Below, in pieces: positions 34,290-51,531 of a DNA stretch of 64,000 nucleotides (positions are counted from its first letter, which is position 1; the number at the start of each line of letters is the position of its first letter). Source of the stretch: Halichondria panicea (Eukaryota > Porifera > Demospongiae > Suberitida > Halichondriidae); the NCBI RefSeq assembly GCF_963675165.1, contig NC_087390.1:6416319-6480318 (forward strand), written 5' to 3'. The position numbers were made by a program, and so were the translations under genes. The notes under the pieces were generated by a model. The model was not told the DNA's origin. It ran no database searches and worked only from the letters and a program-made list of their open reading frames with translations.

Positions 34290-37200
34290 TTACAACAAAG
34301 ATTGTTTCACATTATAAGACTGTCCGACTTGTCGTCCACTGCCAGTTCTAACCAGTCCCTCTCCCCCGGGACGCCCTCTAATAGGTGCAGGCCCATGACT
34401 CCGGGTCCGATGTACAGGAGGCTCTTTAGTAGGAGCTGCTTGTAACAACATTGCTTTGGCCTCTTCAAATCTCTCAATGTCTGCCCTGTCAGAGCTTGAT
34501 TCAGAGCCTCTCCGTGGTCTCCTGGTGGAGGATGCTGTGGAGATGGGTCTCTGGAGACTATCAAAGCCACGTGGTGTTCTGTGTTGTGTAGAGGACTGGG
34601 AGAATCGCGTGGGTGTGAGTGTGGAGGAAAACCGATCGTTACTAACTTCAGTGGGTGGTCCCCCCATGGCTGATACATAACTGATCCGCCTCTTGACCTG
34701 ACCAGGTGATGACGGGGTGGTTGGTAGCGTATTGCTAGCTCTGGGACGTTGGGAATACGATCGACTGCTAGTTGGAGCATGATAGGTCCGTGTGAGATCC
34801 CGTTCTCTCTCAAAGCTTTCCTGTCTCTGTGGAGCACGCCTTGTCCTGTTCTGTGGTGCCCACATGCTACCAGAGCCCTCTCTACCAGACCCCTCTTTCT
34901 TGCCCCACCCAATCTCACTGTGTGTATTCACCCAATTAGAGGTTCGTGAGTTTGTCACACGCGGTGCAGTTAATATCTCAACATCTTCATAATTGTGTCG
35001 TACAGGTGGTCGACTTCTCTCAACGTCCTCATATACATGGCGTGATTTCCGTGATCTAGTTTGGTCTCCATCAGGACTGCGCTGGTGGTCCCCCGGAGAG
35101 CTGACTCCAGAGTCTACTGATTGATTAGCTACTCTTTGATGTGCTCCGCTAGTCTCCCAATTGGTCTGTTTCGGCTGTTTCGGTGGTAAGGTACCGTTGA
35201 TGGCAATCATAGAGTTACGGTTGGGTTCAGTTGATCGTATTTGGAAGGTTTCGCTACTCGAGAGGTTGTTCTTGATCCTCCGAAGAGATTGTGGGGAAGC
35301 AGACGCTAGGGCCACATCTGGAGGAGAGAGGTTAAAGTACATAAAGGTCAAAGTACGTAAAGGTCAAAGTACATAAAAGCAGATAAACAGCTATATGTAC
35401 ATGGGATAATATCATTTCTAACTTGTAGAGAGCACGAACTTTTCTGGTGTCGATGGTCTATTTCCTTATGCCTGAGGGCAGGAGATCCTCTGACCACACC
35501 CTCCTCCCCATCGCTGACCACACCCCCTTCAGGGTCCGCACCTTGTTCCTCAGCACACAGATCACTGGCAAACAAGTGCTCCACCTAACACACATGAGGG
35601 GGGGGGGGGAGTTAGTGGTGTGATAGAGCTGCCCACCATGAATAGGCAGTGGGGCAAGCTACAACATGCACAATACACACACAGCAAGTTTTGTGATGAT
35701 AGGAACTGTCTACTCAATTAAAGCTTGTAAATTCCACGCATTCCATAAGTATTTATATATAACAACAGCTAAGACTAACTCAGCACACACACACACCCAC
35801 ACGCACTTACATGTCTGCACAGAGCCTCAACAATAGTGTAGCTCTCGTTCATGCTAGTTAGCATGTCTTGTGCTGCTCCCCTCACCAGGGTCGGCCCAAA
35901 CACAAGAGCAACGTTACGAAATGACATCTGTACAAGGAAACAAGATAAACACACAGTGCAATATACAGTAGTTTAGATACAATATTCAGTATAATTATAT
36001 GGACAAGTACAGAGCCTGAAGAAGGAGTGTCTCACTTTGTTCCCTTCACTCTGCTCAGCCACAGTCATTAAATGGCGCATGAGGAACTTGAGTGTGTGAT
36101 AGTGAGCTGTGGGCAGGTTGTAGACTAGCTCATGTAGTCTTGTCAGTCTGTCAGTCTCATCTGTCATACGAGCACAGGTCAGGAAGTCTTCATGCACAGC
36201 CTCGGGTATCATGGGGTCAGGTAACTCCTTCAGGAACTTCTTACACAGAGAAGCCACTGTGTGCACATCACCAATCTGCTCCTGGGTGAACTCATATACC
36301 CCCTTGTCCATCTCAGAGCTGAGGTGCTTGATCATCGTGGTATGTCCTGGTTTACTGTAGGAGGGACATAAGCACACTCAGTGGTGGTGACCATTCTATA
36401 TACTATAGGCCGACTACTACTTTAGAAATCAGACAAGCCTAACTTAATTCATGGTCCTACAAACAATGATTGGAATACTCTACTAAAACAAAGTTGTAAA
36501 TGCTGAAACAAAACTGTGTAATCTGGGACAATGTAAGTACTGACCGATAGATGCCCTCCACATCAAGTCCTTGCTCCTGGATCATCCTCACACAGTACTC
36601 CACCACGAGGGGCACTCTCTGTGTGGGGTGTGGGGTGAGTGGGTGTAGTGTGTGGATGTGTGGGTGTGTGTGTGAGAGTTAGTAAAAAAGCCGAGATAAT
36701 AAACACTATTTGCCACTATTTGCGGTGACTCAACAGTCTAGTGCAGATAAGGAACTTAATTAACTGAGTGTAGTTCTGTCAACAGCCAGTATCATTGGGA
36801 GGTGATGCCAGTATCATGAGGTGATGCCAGTATCACCAGGTGATGCAACACTAGCACAGTGTGTACCTTGTTCTCCAGTGACACTGGACAGTCCTCAAGT
36901 GGTTGACCAAATGTAATGAAACTGGAGAAATCTGGCTCATCTTTAGTACGTCCTCTTTGGACTCGATACTTCTTGATCTTGTCCAATATCCCCCTACTAC
37001 CACCGTGGCCCTCGTCTGTAGGGGAGGGGGGGGGCGTGTGAATAATAACATAGCGTATAAACCACAGTAGTGTGTAGATGATACCTTTCCTCCTCTTGAC
37101 AGGGCTGTGGGCACGTCGGTGTGGTGAGGGGGAGGGGGGACCTAGTTTCCCCTCAGAGGAGCGTAACAGAGTGCCCCCCTCAGAAGGCGGTGGGGTGGGT

Positions 37201-40200
37201 GGACCACCATTCAAGTCTTGGATGGTACGAACCCATTTCTCCAGACTAGGAGCATCTGAAGCCTGTGTGTGTGTGTGTGTGTGTGTAGTGTGGGCGTGGT
37301 ACATGTATGTATTCTTACACGTACCTGCAGTAGGTAGACAGCTCCATGATCAGTGACAACTTTAAAAACAAATTTTTTTTTGTTGTAGTTCCGAGCATAG
37401 TCTGTTTTGCTTGGGACCACGTCTATAGGCGCTTCATCACAGGAGGTCCTCTATACGAGTGTGTGGGGGGTTAGTGTGTGTGTGTGTGGGGGGGGGTTAG
37501 GCCATCAGTTATAAGCATACTTAAACTATTAAACTATTAAACTATTAATTTATCAAGCATGAATTAACTCCAGTGCATATTTTGGATAGCAGCCAAACAC
37601 AATATTATTATTGCCCCACTAAAATTACAATATCAACATTACCAATCGTGCTTCCTTCCTATCTCTATAGAAGGAGATCTGATTGGACGCCAGGACAGCG
37701 TAGTACGAGCGCCAGTTACGATCATTTGCTCTTTTCCCAGAGTCCAATAAATCTTGTTTCCTAGTCAGCACACCGTGACACTGGATCTACACACAAGCAA
37801 GCAAGAGTGACACACACAAGCAATGCATAAGATCATTCATTCCATTTGATTAAAGCCACAGTTGATTGCCTCCAGGTGTAAGTGTACCAGACAACAGTAC
37901 AAGCTAATGTTTGATAAGCTATCAGGACATCAACATAAGACATGCAGTGACCTCTCTCAAAGCCATTACACAGGACTTACATTATTAGTAGACTCTGTGT
38001 ACTCTTGCTGTGTGTTTGTAGGTGATGATATACCCAATGTACTCAATATCTCAGAGGAGAGTCGATGGAGTGCAGAGCTCATCTAGACACAGAGGAGGGG
38101 GATAATGAGAGGTGTACCAGTGGTGTGTGTGGGTGGGTGACTTACTGCTAGAGGTCTGCTGATCTCTGGTGTCTCATCCAGTAGGTCCACACTGCTATGC
38201 TGCTGCTGTGAGGGAGAACACACACACACACACACTAAAGCACTGATGCTATCACACAAGCACATGTACACTACATGTAGTTGCTGATGATCACACACTG
38301 ATATAGACATGGAATATTTTGCAGGTGAAAAACCAAACCTAACCCTAACCTGTGAATGAGCCAAATCAGCACTCTATGCGCATCTTCTAACTAACTAACC
38401 TTTGCATTCTGGCAAGGATCGTGATACCATATACTACAAGTGCAGGTTTTTACGATTGAAAGGACCAAAAATCGCAAAATTGCGTTGATGCCCGCAAAAC
38501 AATAGTAATACGGTATACAGACCTTCCTGCCAAACAGGCGCTTGCTTTTCTTCTTATTGGTGTCCAGCAAATGAGGCACGTCAATACTCTGACTCCGCCC
38601 ACCCACCCTCCAGCGATCGCCCTGTGACGAGCTGTCTGTCTGTGACGCTGCTATGGCCTCCTCAATATTCACTTCCCTGAAGACTTGGTCCCCAATGGAG
38701 CGTGTCTTGTAGATAGGCATCTTCTTATGAGGCTCAGTACTAAATGTACTGAATGGTACCTGGAGACACATACAGTTCAGCAGAATGTTAGAATATCCAA
38801 CAAAGAATATACTATAGCAGAGATTGAGTAGTATAGTAGTCTACCAAGCTGTACACCCACCCACACCGCCCCACTCACGTATAGGCACCACACACACACT
38901 GCCCACTCACTTGTAGGCTACTGCTGCTCACTTGAGCATGTTCTATTGCACTCATTGGTCGATTGTATCGTGGCCGGCTACTGGGGCTTTCCTTAACAGG
39001 TTGTCGTAGCAACCCGGCCCTTGGGTCACTCAAGGCTAGTTGTTGGGACCCCACTTGTGTAGGGGGCGTGGCAGGGTCAGAGGTCAGATTGTCACTAACA
39101 GTTTTGAATGCGAGTGGAGCTGACGGAATCTGTAGAATGGATAATTAGAGCACAAAAAATAATTACAAATTTCCATACCTCAGTTTCCTGCGATGTAGAC
39201 AGTGACCTTTGACTCTGGTAGGTAGACTGTGACCTTTGACTTTGATATCCATGCCCACCCACGTCATTATCCACACTATCTGCCTCCCCTAGAGCGACCT
39301 TTGACCTTGACCTCGAGTGCAGTTCCCTACGTAACTTCTGATAGCCTCGTGACGACTTCTTGTTGGGTTTAGTCTCCACCGGCTCTGTTGTCCGCAGTGA
39401 ACTAGTGCTCTCCATGGAAGTGCGGCTGGTCTGGGACATTATGGGTGCCTTGGTTTTGACCTCTTTGAGAGGTCGAATGGATATGCGTTGCTGTAGACTG
39501 TCTGATGCTATTCTTGTGAGGCCTTCTAAACTCTTGTTTCCTGTTTTCTTGATTTTGATTCGCCCAAGGTCTGTAGAGCGTGCTCTGTCCTTGTAGTTGC
39601 CTTGGTTACGACCGAGGGTGTCGAGTGCAGACATGGAACTAGTGAGAGGAGGAGCTCTACTACTCAGACTCTCCGAGGGAGACGAAGTGCCCTGTGTGAT
39701 ATGTGAGGGTGTGTGGTGTGTGGTGTGTGGTGAATCACTGACCACCATATTGTCAACCTATCAAAGTACTACTAAACAAAATAATTATTTCGGAAATCGG
39801 ACGTACGCAACACAAGTTATGGCCTCTCGAACATAGCTACGAAAACAGGCCTGATTTGGAAAAAGCGCCCACTTATAGCCCACGCTTTTTTTCAGAAAAT
39901 GGACTATTTGGGCACGAAATAAATTATTGATCTAAGCACACCATATTGTCAACCTATCAAAGTGCTACTAAACAAAATAATTTTTTCGGAAATCAAACAC
40001 TCGCAACACAAGTTATGGCCTCTCGAACATAGCTATGAAAACAGGCCTGATTTGGAAAAAGCGCCCACTTATATATAGCCCACGCTTTTTTTCAGAAAAT
40101 GGACTATTTGGGCACGAAATAAATTATTGATCTAAGCACACCATATTGTCAACCTATCAAAGTGCTACTAATTTTTTCGGAAATCGAACACTCGCAACAC

Positions 40201-40348
40201 AAGTTATGGCCTCTCGAACATAGCTACGAAAACAGGCCTGATTTGGAAAAAGCGCCCACTTATAGCCCACGCTTTTTTTCAGAAAATGGACTATTTGGGC
40301 CTGAAACAAATTATTGATCTAAGCACACCATATTGTCAACCTATAAAA

Positions 40349-40384
<36 letters not shown>

Positions 40385-42639
40385 CTGAGATCCGAACGTG
40401 TTGGCCCTAGTCTCGAGGGAGGAGTTAGATCGTGTACGCACTTTGATTGCGAGTGGGCGGACACCAGAGAGGAAGTTTGAGTCGCTCGTACTTGTCTCCA
40501 CGACGATCTGGTTGCTAGCGGATACGTTCTCTTGACCTAGCGAGAAATCATCAGAATCATTGTACCATTCGCTGGAGAGTGTGTTAGGTGGGTGGGGCTC
40601 TGCACCTACAAGGAGGGGGGGTTATGTCAGTAATAATTTACTATGAAGATTATTCTATGTCGTATAGCAGGTAATTTGTTGTAAAAAATTTCATTACATG
40701 CACTGCATTTCGTCAAGGTTAGCTGAGCCCACGAAATAATGAAAATTACTCGCTATACGAAAATGACATACATAATTTATTTTTAAATTCACTCACTGCT
40801 GATCCTTGTTCTAGGCATCCTCTTGACCACACCCCCTTGTCTCCTGGGGGCGTGGCTAGTGTGAGTCTCTATGTCCAGTAGTGAACCCTCTACGAGGACA
40901 TCGTCACGTGATATTTGCCGTGGATCACATGACTGTGAGTTATCTTGTGATGCATAGTCAGTATCATTGAAGACCATCATTCCAGTTGGTGGGGGTATCA
41001 CATGACTGGGGGTGGGCTTATGCTTGGAGCTGACCTTTGACCCCTTGCCACATACAACCTTGATGTCGGTAGCCGTCACTTGACCATCTTTTGTAGAGTA
41101 CTCCCCAGAAGGTCCGTAAGTGTAGCGAGGGTACAGCTGTGTGTGTGGGTGTGTGAGTGGGCGGGGGTACAGGTATGAGTGTGTGTGTGTGTGTGTGGGC
41201 GGGGGTACAGGTATGAGTGTGTGTGTGTGTGTGAGGGGGGTAATTGAACATTCCTATGGACACTCTAATAGTACACACATGTATAATTATAGCCATGCAC
41301 ACATTACACACACCCACACCCACACACACACAAACTTACAAACTGGAGATCATCGTGTTCCTTTGGTAGAGTCAATAGAGTTACTTCATGATCACTGGAG
41401 GGAGGTATACAAGCAGAGCCATGGTCATTAACTGCTGTACTGTGTACTCCCCCACACACACTAGCCAGCTGCTGTCAGCCCATTATCATCCATCATTAAG
41501 CATGGCACGACACACCTTGCTAGCTACACCGCTCTCTCCAGGACTACATTGTATCCATTGTCACACAGACTAGCTACAATGGCTGACACCATGCTTGATA
41601 TACAGACACCATGTATGGCTCCATTGTCACCCACCATTGTCCAACAGTTCGTTGTATTTCTTGGACAGAGCTGCTGATGATCTTGACCCCATTGATCATG
41701 TGTACCATGTGACCCACCTCTAGCCCCGCCTCCTCACCACTCCCCCCTCTCGTCACACGCAGTATGAACGTTGTAGAGAGCTTTAGTTCAAGTGAGTCAG
41801 TACTGAGCCGTGAGTTAGACCGATCAAAGTCCTCCGGGGGCGTGTCTGGACACTGTGTGCATGTGGTGTGGGCGGTGTGGTGTGTGTGCAGTACACTATT
41901 AGAATTTAATGACTTTTTGTGATTCATAGCTTTAACAGTGTAATGAATATATTACCATGACAACAGCGTACCTGATTGGAATCTGATTGGATGGTGAAGT
42001 GACGTAGGGAGATTCCAAACGCTCCCTCCTTGTCTGCTACCACGGTAACGGTGGAGTAGCTCTCCTCTGATAAAGCTGTCAGATCAGCTAATTGCGGTAT
42101 ATCATCATCATCCGGTTCAGTCTCGTTGAAGGTCTCAGATGAATCGTCACTAGGGGGTGTGGTCAACTCAGGGGGCGTGGCCAGTCCTGTCATGAGGTCA
42201 TCATCGCTCGTCTGAGTTATATATGGACAGAGGGTACAATCCGTGTCATATATAATTACTTGGAAGGGGCTATTTTAAGGAATCTAGTGTTTGGAGTGTT
42301 GTTATAAAGCTTCTATAAATACACGTACATACCATCTCATGAGTCAGTCACCAGTGAGGTCACAACTACACAACCTTTGCCAACTTAACCCAGCTAACAT
42401 GTGGCAGGCCACCCACTGCACACACGCACAGTGAGCTAGGCCACAGTGTGTGGTGTGTGTGGGGGGAGGTAGTGTGTGTGTGTGGGGGGGAGGTAGTGTG
42501 TGTGTGTGTGTGTGTGGAGGGGAGGTAGTGTGTGTGTGTGTGTGTGTGGAGGGGGGAGGTAGTGTGTGTGTGTGTGGGGGGAGGTAGTGTGTGTGTGTGT
42601 GTGTAGAGGGGGGGGTGTGTGCGTGTGTGGGGGGAGGTA

Positions 42640-42671
<32 letters not shown>

Positions 42672-43035
42672 GGGGGTGTGTGCGTGTGTGGGGGGAGGTA
42701 GTGTGTGTGTGTGTAGAGGGGGGGGTGTGCGTGTGTGGGGGGAGGTAGTGTGTGTGTGTGTGTGTGTGTAGAGGGGGCGTGTGTGCGTGTACAGTGAGAG
42801 CTCCTACTCTACCCCATGCATGCAGTGTGTGCACAAAGATGAACCACACACACACACACTCATGGTATGGGGCAGGGGCCTAGCCTAGTGTCTAATGGTA
42901 ACCACACACACACACACACACACACACTCATGGTATGGGGCAGGGGCCTAGCCTAGTGTCTAATGGTAACCACACACACACACACACACACACCCATGGT
43001 ATGGGGTAGGGGCCTAGCCTAGTGTCTAATGGTAA

Positions 43036-43071
<36 letters not shown>

Positions 43072-43114
43072 ATGGTATGGGGTAGGGGCCTATAGCCTAG
43101 TGTCTAATGGTAAC

Positions 43115-43145
<31 letters not shown>

Positions 43146-44114
43146 ATGGTATGGGGCAGGGGCCTAGCCTAGTGTCTAATGGTAACCACACACACACACA
43201 CACACACCCATGGTATGGGGTAGGGGCCTAGCCTAGTGTCTAATGGTAACCACACACACACACACACACACACCCATGGTATGGGGTAGGGGCCTAGCCT
43301 AGTGTCTAATGGTAACCACACACACACACACACACACACACCCATGGTATGGGGCAGGGGCCTAGCCTAGTGTCTAATGGTAACCACACACACACACACA
43401 CACACACACACCCATGGTATGGGGCAGGGGCCTAGCCTAGTGTCTAATGGTAACCACACACACACACACACACATGGTATGAGTGCAACCTAGTGTCTAA
43501 TGGTAACCTGATACACTGCATGGTGGCCTCCTACACGCTACTCACATTACACTAACTGACACCAGCACTAGAGTAATGGAACATGTCTCACTTGTACCAG
43601 CATACCATTATATCTAGAGCTTCTGTACATTACAAGGAAAAGCAATCTGACACTAAATACATGTCCTCCATTATCATTCTCACAATACTACCACAAGTCT
43701 AACATTTCAACTAGTAACTTAATGCTCTACAAAATACAGACTTAATGTGTTCACCTATTACATGGTGACAGTACGAGACCCCTCACACCTCACACTCCTC
43801 ACACTCACCGCGGCTGGTAGTCCGTTACCAGTGTGACCAGGCTCGTCCCTCTCACCACGGCTATTCACCAGGTACCAGTGACTGGGGAAGGATCTGCTGT
43901 ACTCTCTAAACGTTTCTCTGGACATGACTCGAGAAGTCTCAGCTTCATGGAGATAAAACAATACATCTGAAGGAACTTTAAACAGAATTCTCAACTGTTG
44001 ATGTAGTTCTAGCTCAGCTGTGTGGACTTGGTCGTCGCTTAGTTCTAGACTCGGTATTACTGACAATGGTATCCGCTTCTCTTCACCGAAGTAGCTCACT
44101 GTAATAGCAGCCAT
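34290..44114 (-). CDS. RhoGAP with PDZ and PH domains (ARHGAP21/23-like)
   Basis: GTPase-activating protein for Rho-family GTPases at junctions or Golgi in the ARHGAP21/23 family. Exons 5' to 3': 43809-44114, 41972-42211, 41635-41852, 41340-41394, 40797-41136, 40385-40605, 39179-39691, 38911-39129, 38523-38759, 38146-38205, 37643-37786, 37325-37450, 37085-37262, 36867-37015, 36545-36618, 36036-36354, 35811-35927, 35423-35584 and 34290-35317; about 1,560 residues. The PDZ domain (GAFGISLRHF, GSGEEAGLEVGHMVHMINGV) is split by an acidic insert. Then come a long Ser-rich linker, a PH domain (NWRSYYAVLASNQISFYRD, EKWVRTIQDLN) and a RhoGAP domain with the arginine finger in VEGIYR plus LCKKFLKELPDPMIP and VALVFGPTLVR. 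The join between the last two exons is unresolved: the last acceptor needs a phase-1 donor while the obvious one is phase 0. The N-terminal 100 residues are unrecognised. Confidence 0.85.
39745..40347. repeat. Satellite-family block, about three monomers, in ARHGAP intron
   Basis: Three consecutive monomers plus a partial fourth of the same family as 10855-14135, with the CAACCTATCAAAG and GTTATGGCCTCTCGAACATA blocks, in the same orientation on the + strand. They sit in the intron 39692-40384. A TG microsatellite follows immediately at 40350-40382. Confidence 0.92.
42454..42800 (-). repeat. CA-rich minisatellite (TG on +), 3' part of ARHGAP intron 1
   Basis: Alternating TG runs and GGGGGGAGGTAG blocks on the + strand, so CA plus CTACCTCCCC in the sense of the gene. 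It lies about 250-600 bp before the acceptor at 42211. Confidence 0.9.
42840..43480. repeat. Minisatellite with CA runs, about 11 copies
   Basis: Units of about 55-65 bp containing CATGGTATGGGGCAGGGGCC and CTAGTGTCTAATGGTAACC, separated by CA runs of varying length. In the sense of the ARHGAP gene these are TG runs in the 5' half of intron 1. Confidence 0.92.
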
Positions 44115-44418
44115 CGCTAACTTCTTGTCTCTCTTGGGCTAGGCTACATTCCTAGCTAGTCGCAGCTTAGGCGTGGAACTATGCAGCCCCACCCTCTTTG
44201 TATGAAGTGGGTGTGTCCCACAATTTGTGGTATTGTTGTGTTAGAGCAAACACGGTCAAACTAATGTATACTTTTAGAATTACTACGGCGTTAATGTTTG
44301 CAGCCCCGCCCATTTACAGCAAGTGGGCGTGTTTATTAAAATTATTGTATAAGAGCAAATACGGCATGGCAGTATCTCACCATGTTAGTATTGGAATAAC
44401 TACAGTACAAATGTTTTG

Positions 44419-48934
<4,516 letters not shown>

Positions 48935-49398
48935 AGCTAGATACGTTGTGTGATACTGTCTGGTAAAGGGTCATCAAATTAATATAGAACTAAATAACAA
49001 TAGTTATTATTGTTACTCAGTTGTTTGACCTTTACCCACTCAATGATTTTAGTGAGATTTGTTGTTGTCCCATTCATAATCATAGCATAGCCAACATCAA
49101 ACCCTTCACTTGTTAACACAGTAATTTACACATCATCATTGCACACACATCACCATTATTATTATAACAGTCAGAAAGTTCCCATTGCAACATACTCTGT
49201 ACAGTGGGTACAATTTGATACGCAACTTTCGGTAATTAAGTCATAACTTCACTAAAAAGCAAAACTAAGAGATGCATTCTGTAGTTCTATAGTTCTAGAC
49301 AAGGCCTATCACATGACATGCTCAGATCACAGTTCTGATGTGGGAAACAGCCACACTCTGCATGCGCGGCAGTGCTAAATTTCTTCTTTTATCTGAGA

Positions 49399-49819
49399 CG
49401 TCCAATGGGTCATCCACGAATTCCACAGTGTCACTTTGTAACTCCTACATCACCTGTTGTCATAGCAACTTGTCACTGACTCCGCCCCTCTCATGCTCCC
49501 ATCACTGTACGCAATGAAGTAACGGGTCAACAAATGTGTAGCAATGGATGCATTTGATACAGAGACTGTATAGTTTGATCACTAGTAATGATATCTATTA
49601 GCAGATATTGAATGCCAGTCATCTAAAGCAGCCTATACACTATACTAGGTGGTCCACTTTTGATCATAACTAGCCACTCACTTGTATTCGCTGTGATGCT
49701 CTTTGCCTCGTGATCCATTGCTTCTGGCCTTTTGGGTGAGTATCCACCCGATATTCAGCCTTGTGGAAGCTCCTAGAGGGAAGGACAAGTGAACGCTTTT
49801 CCTCACCAGCCGTCTCCAT
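49399..49819 (-). pseudogene. Decayed duplicate of DDX42 exons 1 and 2
   Basis: 49681-49819 aligns with DDX42 exon 1 (shared AGCTTCCACAAGGCTG and donor GTGAGTGGCTAG). 49399-49523 aligns with exon 2 (GTCCAATGGGTC, TTGTAACTCCT and CAATGAAGTAAC on the + strand). Exon order and orientation are kept at an offset of about 0.88 kb. The first exon has frame-changing differences relative to DDX42, and the exon-2 acceptor CTAC is lost (CGGG). Flanking sequence at about 49240-49300 and 49830-49930 also matches 48330-48380 and 48960-49060, so this is a segmental duplication, not a retrocopy. Confidence 0.85.
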
Positions 49820-50099
49820 CTTGTGTGAGCGTGTCTGGTAAAGGGTCATAATATTAAAATAGGAACAGTTTAGTAAACTATTTTAGTTGTTTTGTTAACG
49901 ATCTTTACCGATTGATCATTTTGCTTAAAAAATATTCGATCACACTCCCCTTTGTTCATTACTGATTTCCCATTTCTTAGGATTGACAAGTGCATGTGTA
50001 ACCAGTGTTGAAAGAAATCTTCTCTATGGTGTAACAAATTCTTCGAACAGATAGACAAGACAAAATTAAGTCACTTGTTAAAAATAATAAAAAAACTTA

Positions 50100-50660
50100 C
50101 AATCTTTTGTATCATCAGACAATAGACACTATGGTATCATTCTGTGACCTGGTTGCATCACTATTTACTAGGCTAGTAATTATAAGAACAAGTTTCATTC
50201 GGCATTAAAATTAATATAGCTATAATAGTTGTTCTTGTTATCTCTAACAGTCTGTATGGTCGGGGGTCAGTGACTTGACCCAGGGTCTACTTGGATGCAT
50301 CATGGTTCAGGCTGTATGGCCGTGGTGTATGGTTGGGGGTCGGTTGCTTGCATGCATCATGGTGAATTCAGGCTGTATGGCTGTGGTGTATGGTTGAGGG
50401 TCAGTTGCTTGGATGCATCATGATGGTTCAGGCTGTTGGGGGGGGTCTACTTGGTTCAGGCTGTATGGTTGGGGGTCAGTTGCTTGGATGCATCATGATG
50501 GTTCAGGCTGTTGGGGGGGTTTGTTGCTTGACCAGGGTCTACTTGGATGCAATGGTTCAGGCTGTATGGTCGGGGGTCAGTTGTTTGGATGCATCATGGT
50601 TCAGCTGTATGGTCGGGGGTCAGTTCTTTTGGTTCTGTATGAAACGAAAATGAATTGGAT
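50100..50660. repeat. G-rich minisatellite
   Basis: From about 50240 to 50640, irregular units containing GGTTCAGGCTGTATGG, GGGGGTCAGTTGCTTGGATG and CATCATGATGGTTC. No gene is present. Confidence 0.85.
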
Positions 50661-50774
50661 ATAATAAATTCGCTAACAAACCAACACCACTACTGAAGAG
50701 ATGAATTGGAATTTTCTGTGCTGACCTAAAGTGAAAGTATATGAATTATTTGCAACACAATGTTGGCTGAAAGA

Positions 50775-50917
50775 GAGCAATAGGTGAGCTAGTGTAACCA
50801 GTGCCTGTGTGTGTGCAGTATAACCAGTGCCTGTGTGTGTGCAATAGGTGAGTGTAACCAGTGCCTGTGTGTGCGCATTGCAACCATTGACTGAACAATA
50901 GGTGAGTATAACCAGTG

Positions 50918-50950
<33 letters not shown>

Positions 50951-51445
50951 ATTGCAACCATTGACTGAACAATAGGTGAGTATAACCAGTGCCTGTGTGT
51001 GTGCAGTATAACCAGTGCCTGTGTGTGTGTGCAGTATAACCAGTGCCTGTGTGTGTGCAATAGGTGAGTGTAACCAGTGCCTGTGTGTGTGTGCAATAGG
51101 TGAGTATAACCAGTGCCTGTGTGTGTGCAATAGGTGAGTGTAACCAGTGCCTGTGTGTGTGTGCAATAGGTGAGTATAACCAGTGCCTGTGTGTGTGCAG
51201 TATAACCAGTGCCTGTGTGTGTGCAATAGGTGAGTGTAACCAGTGCCTGTGTGTGTGTGTGTGCATTGCAACCATTGACTGAACAATAGGTGAGTGTAAC
51301 CAGTGCCTGTGTGTGTGTGTGTGTATTGCAACCATTGACTGAACAATAGGTGAGTGTAACCAGTGCCTGTGTGTGTGTGCAACCATTGACTGAACAATAG
51401 GCGAGTATAACCAGTGCCTGTGTGTGTGTGTGCGCATTGCAACCA
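50775..51445. repeat. Minisatellite of about 24-40 bp units with TG runs
   Basis: About twenty units containing TAACCAGTGCCTGTGTGTGT followed by either GCAATAGGTGAG or GCAGTA. The long minus-strand translations through this region are repeat artefacts. Confidence 0.9.
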
Positions 51446-51531
51446 TGACTGGTTGGACAACACATTCCAACAACCACCAAACCAACTGAAGATTCAACAA
51501 ACACCAAGATTATTAGTATCACCAGACAAAT

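Noticed and set aside
34307-34918. 203-codon minus ORF overlapping the last ARHGAP exon
   Set aside because: Shadow frame of the 34290-35317 exon, which is in phase with the Ser/Arg-rich tail and lacks independent evidence.
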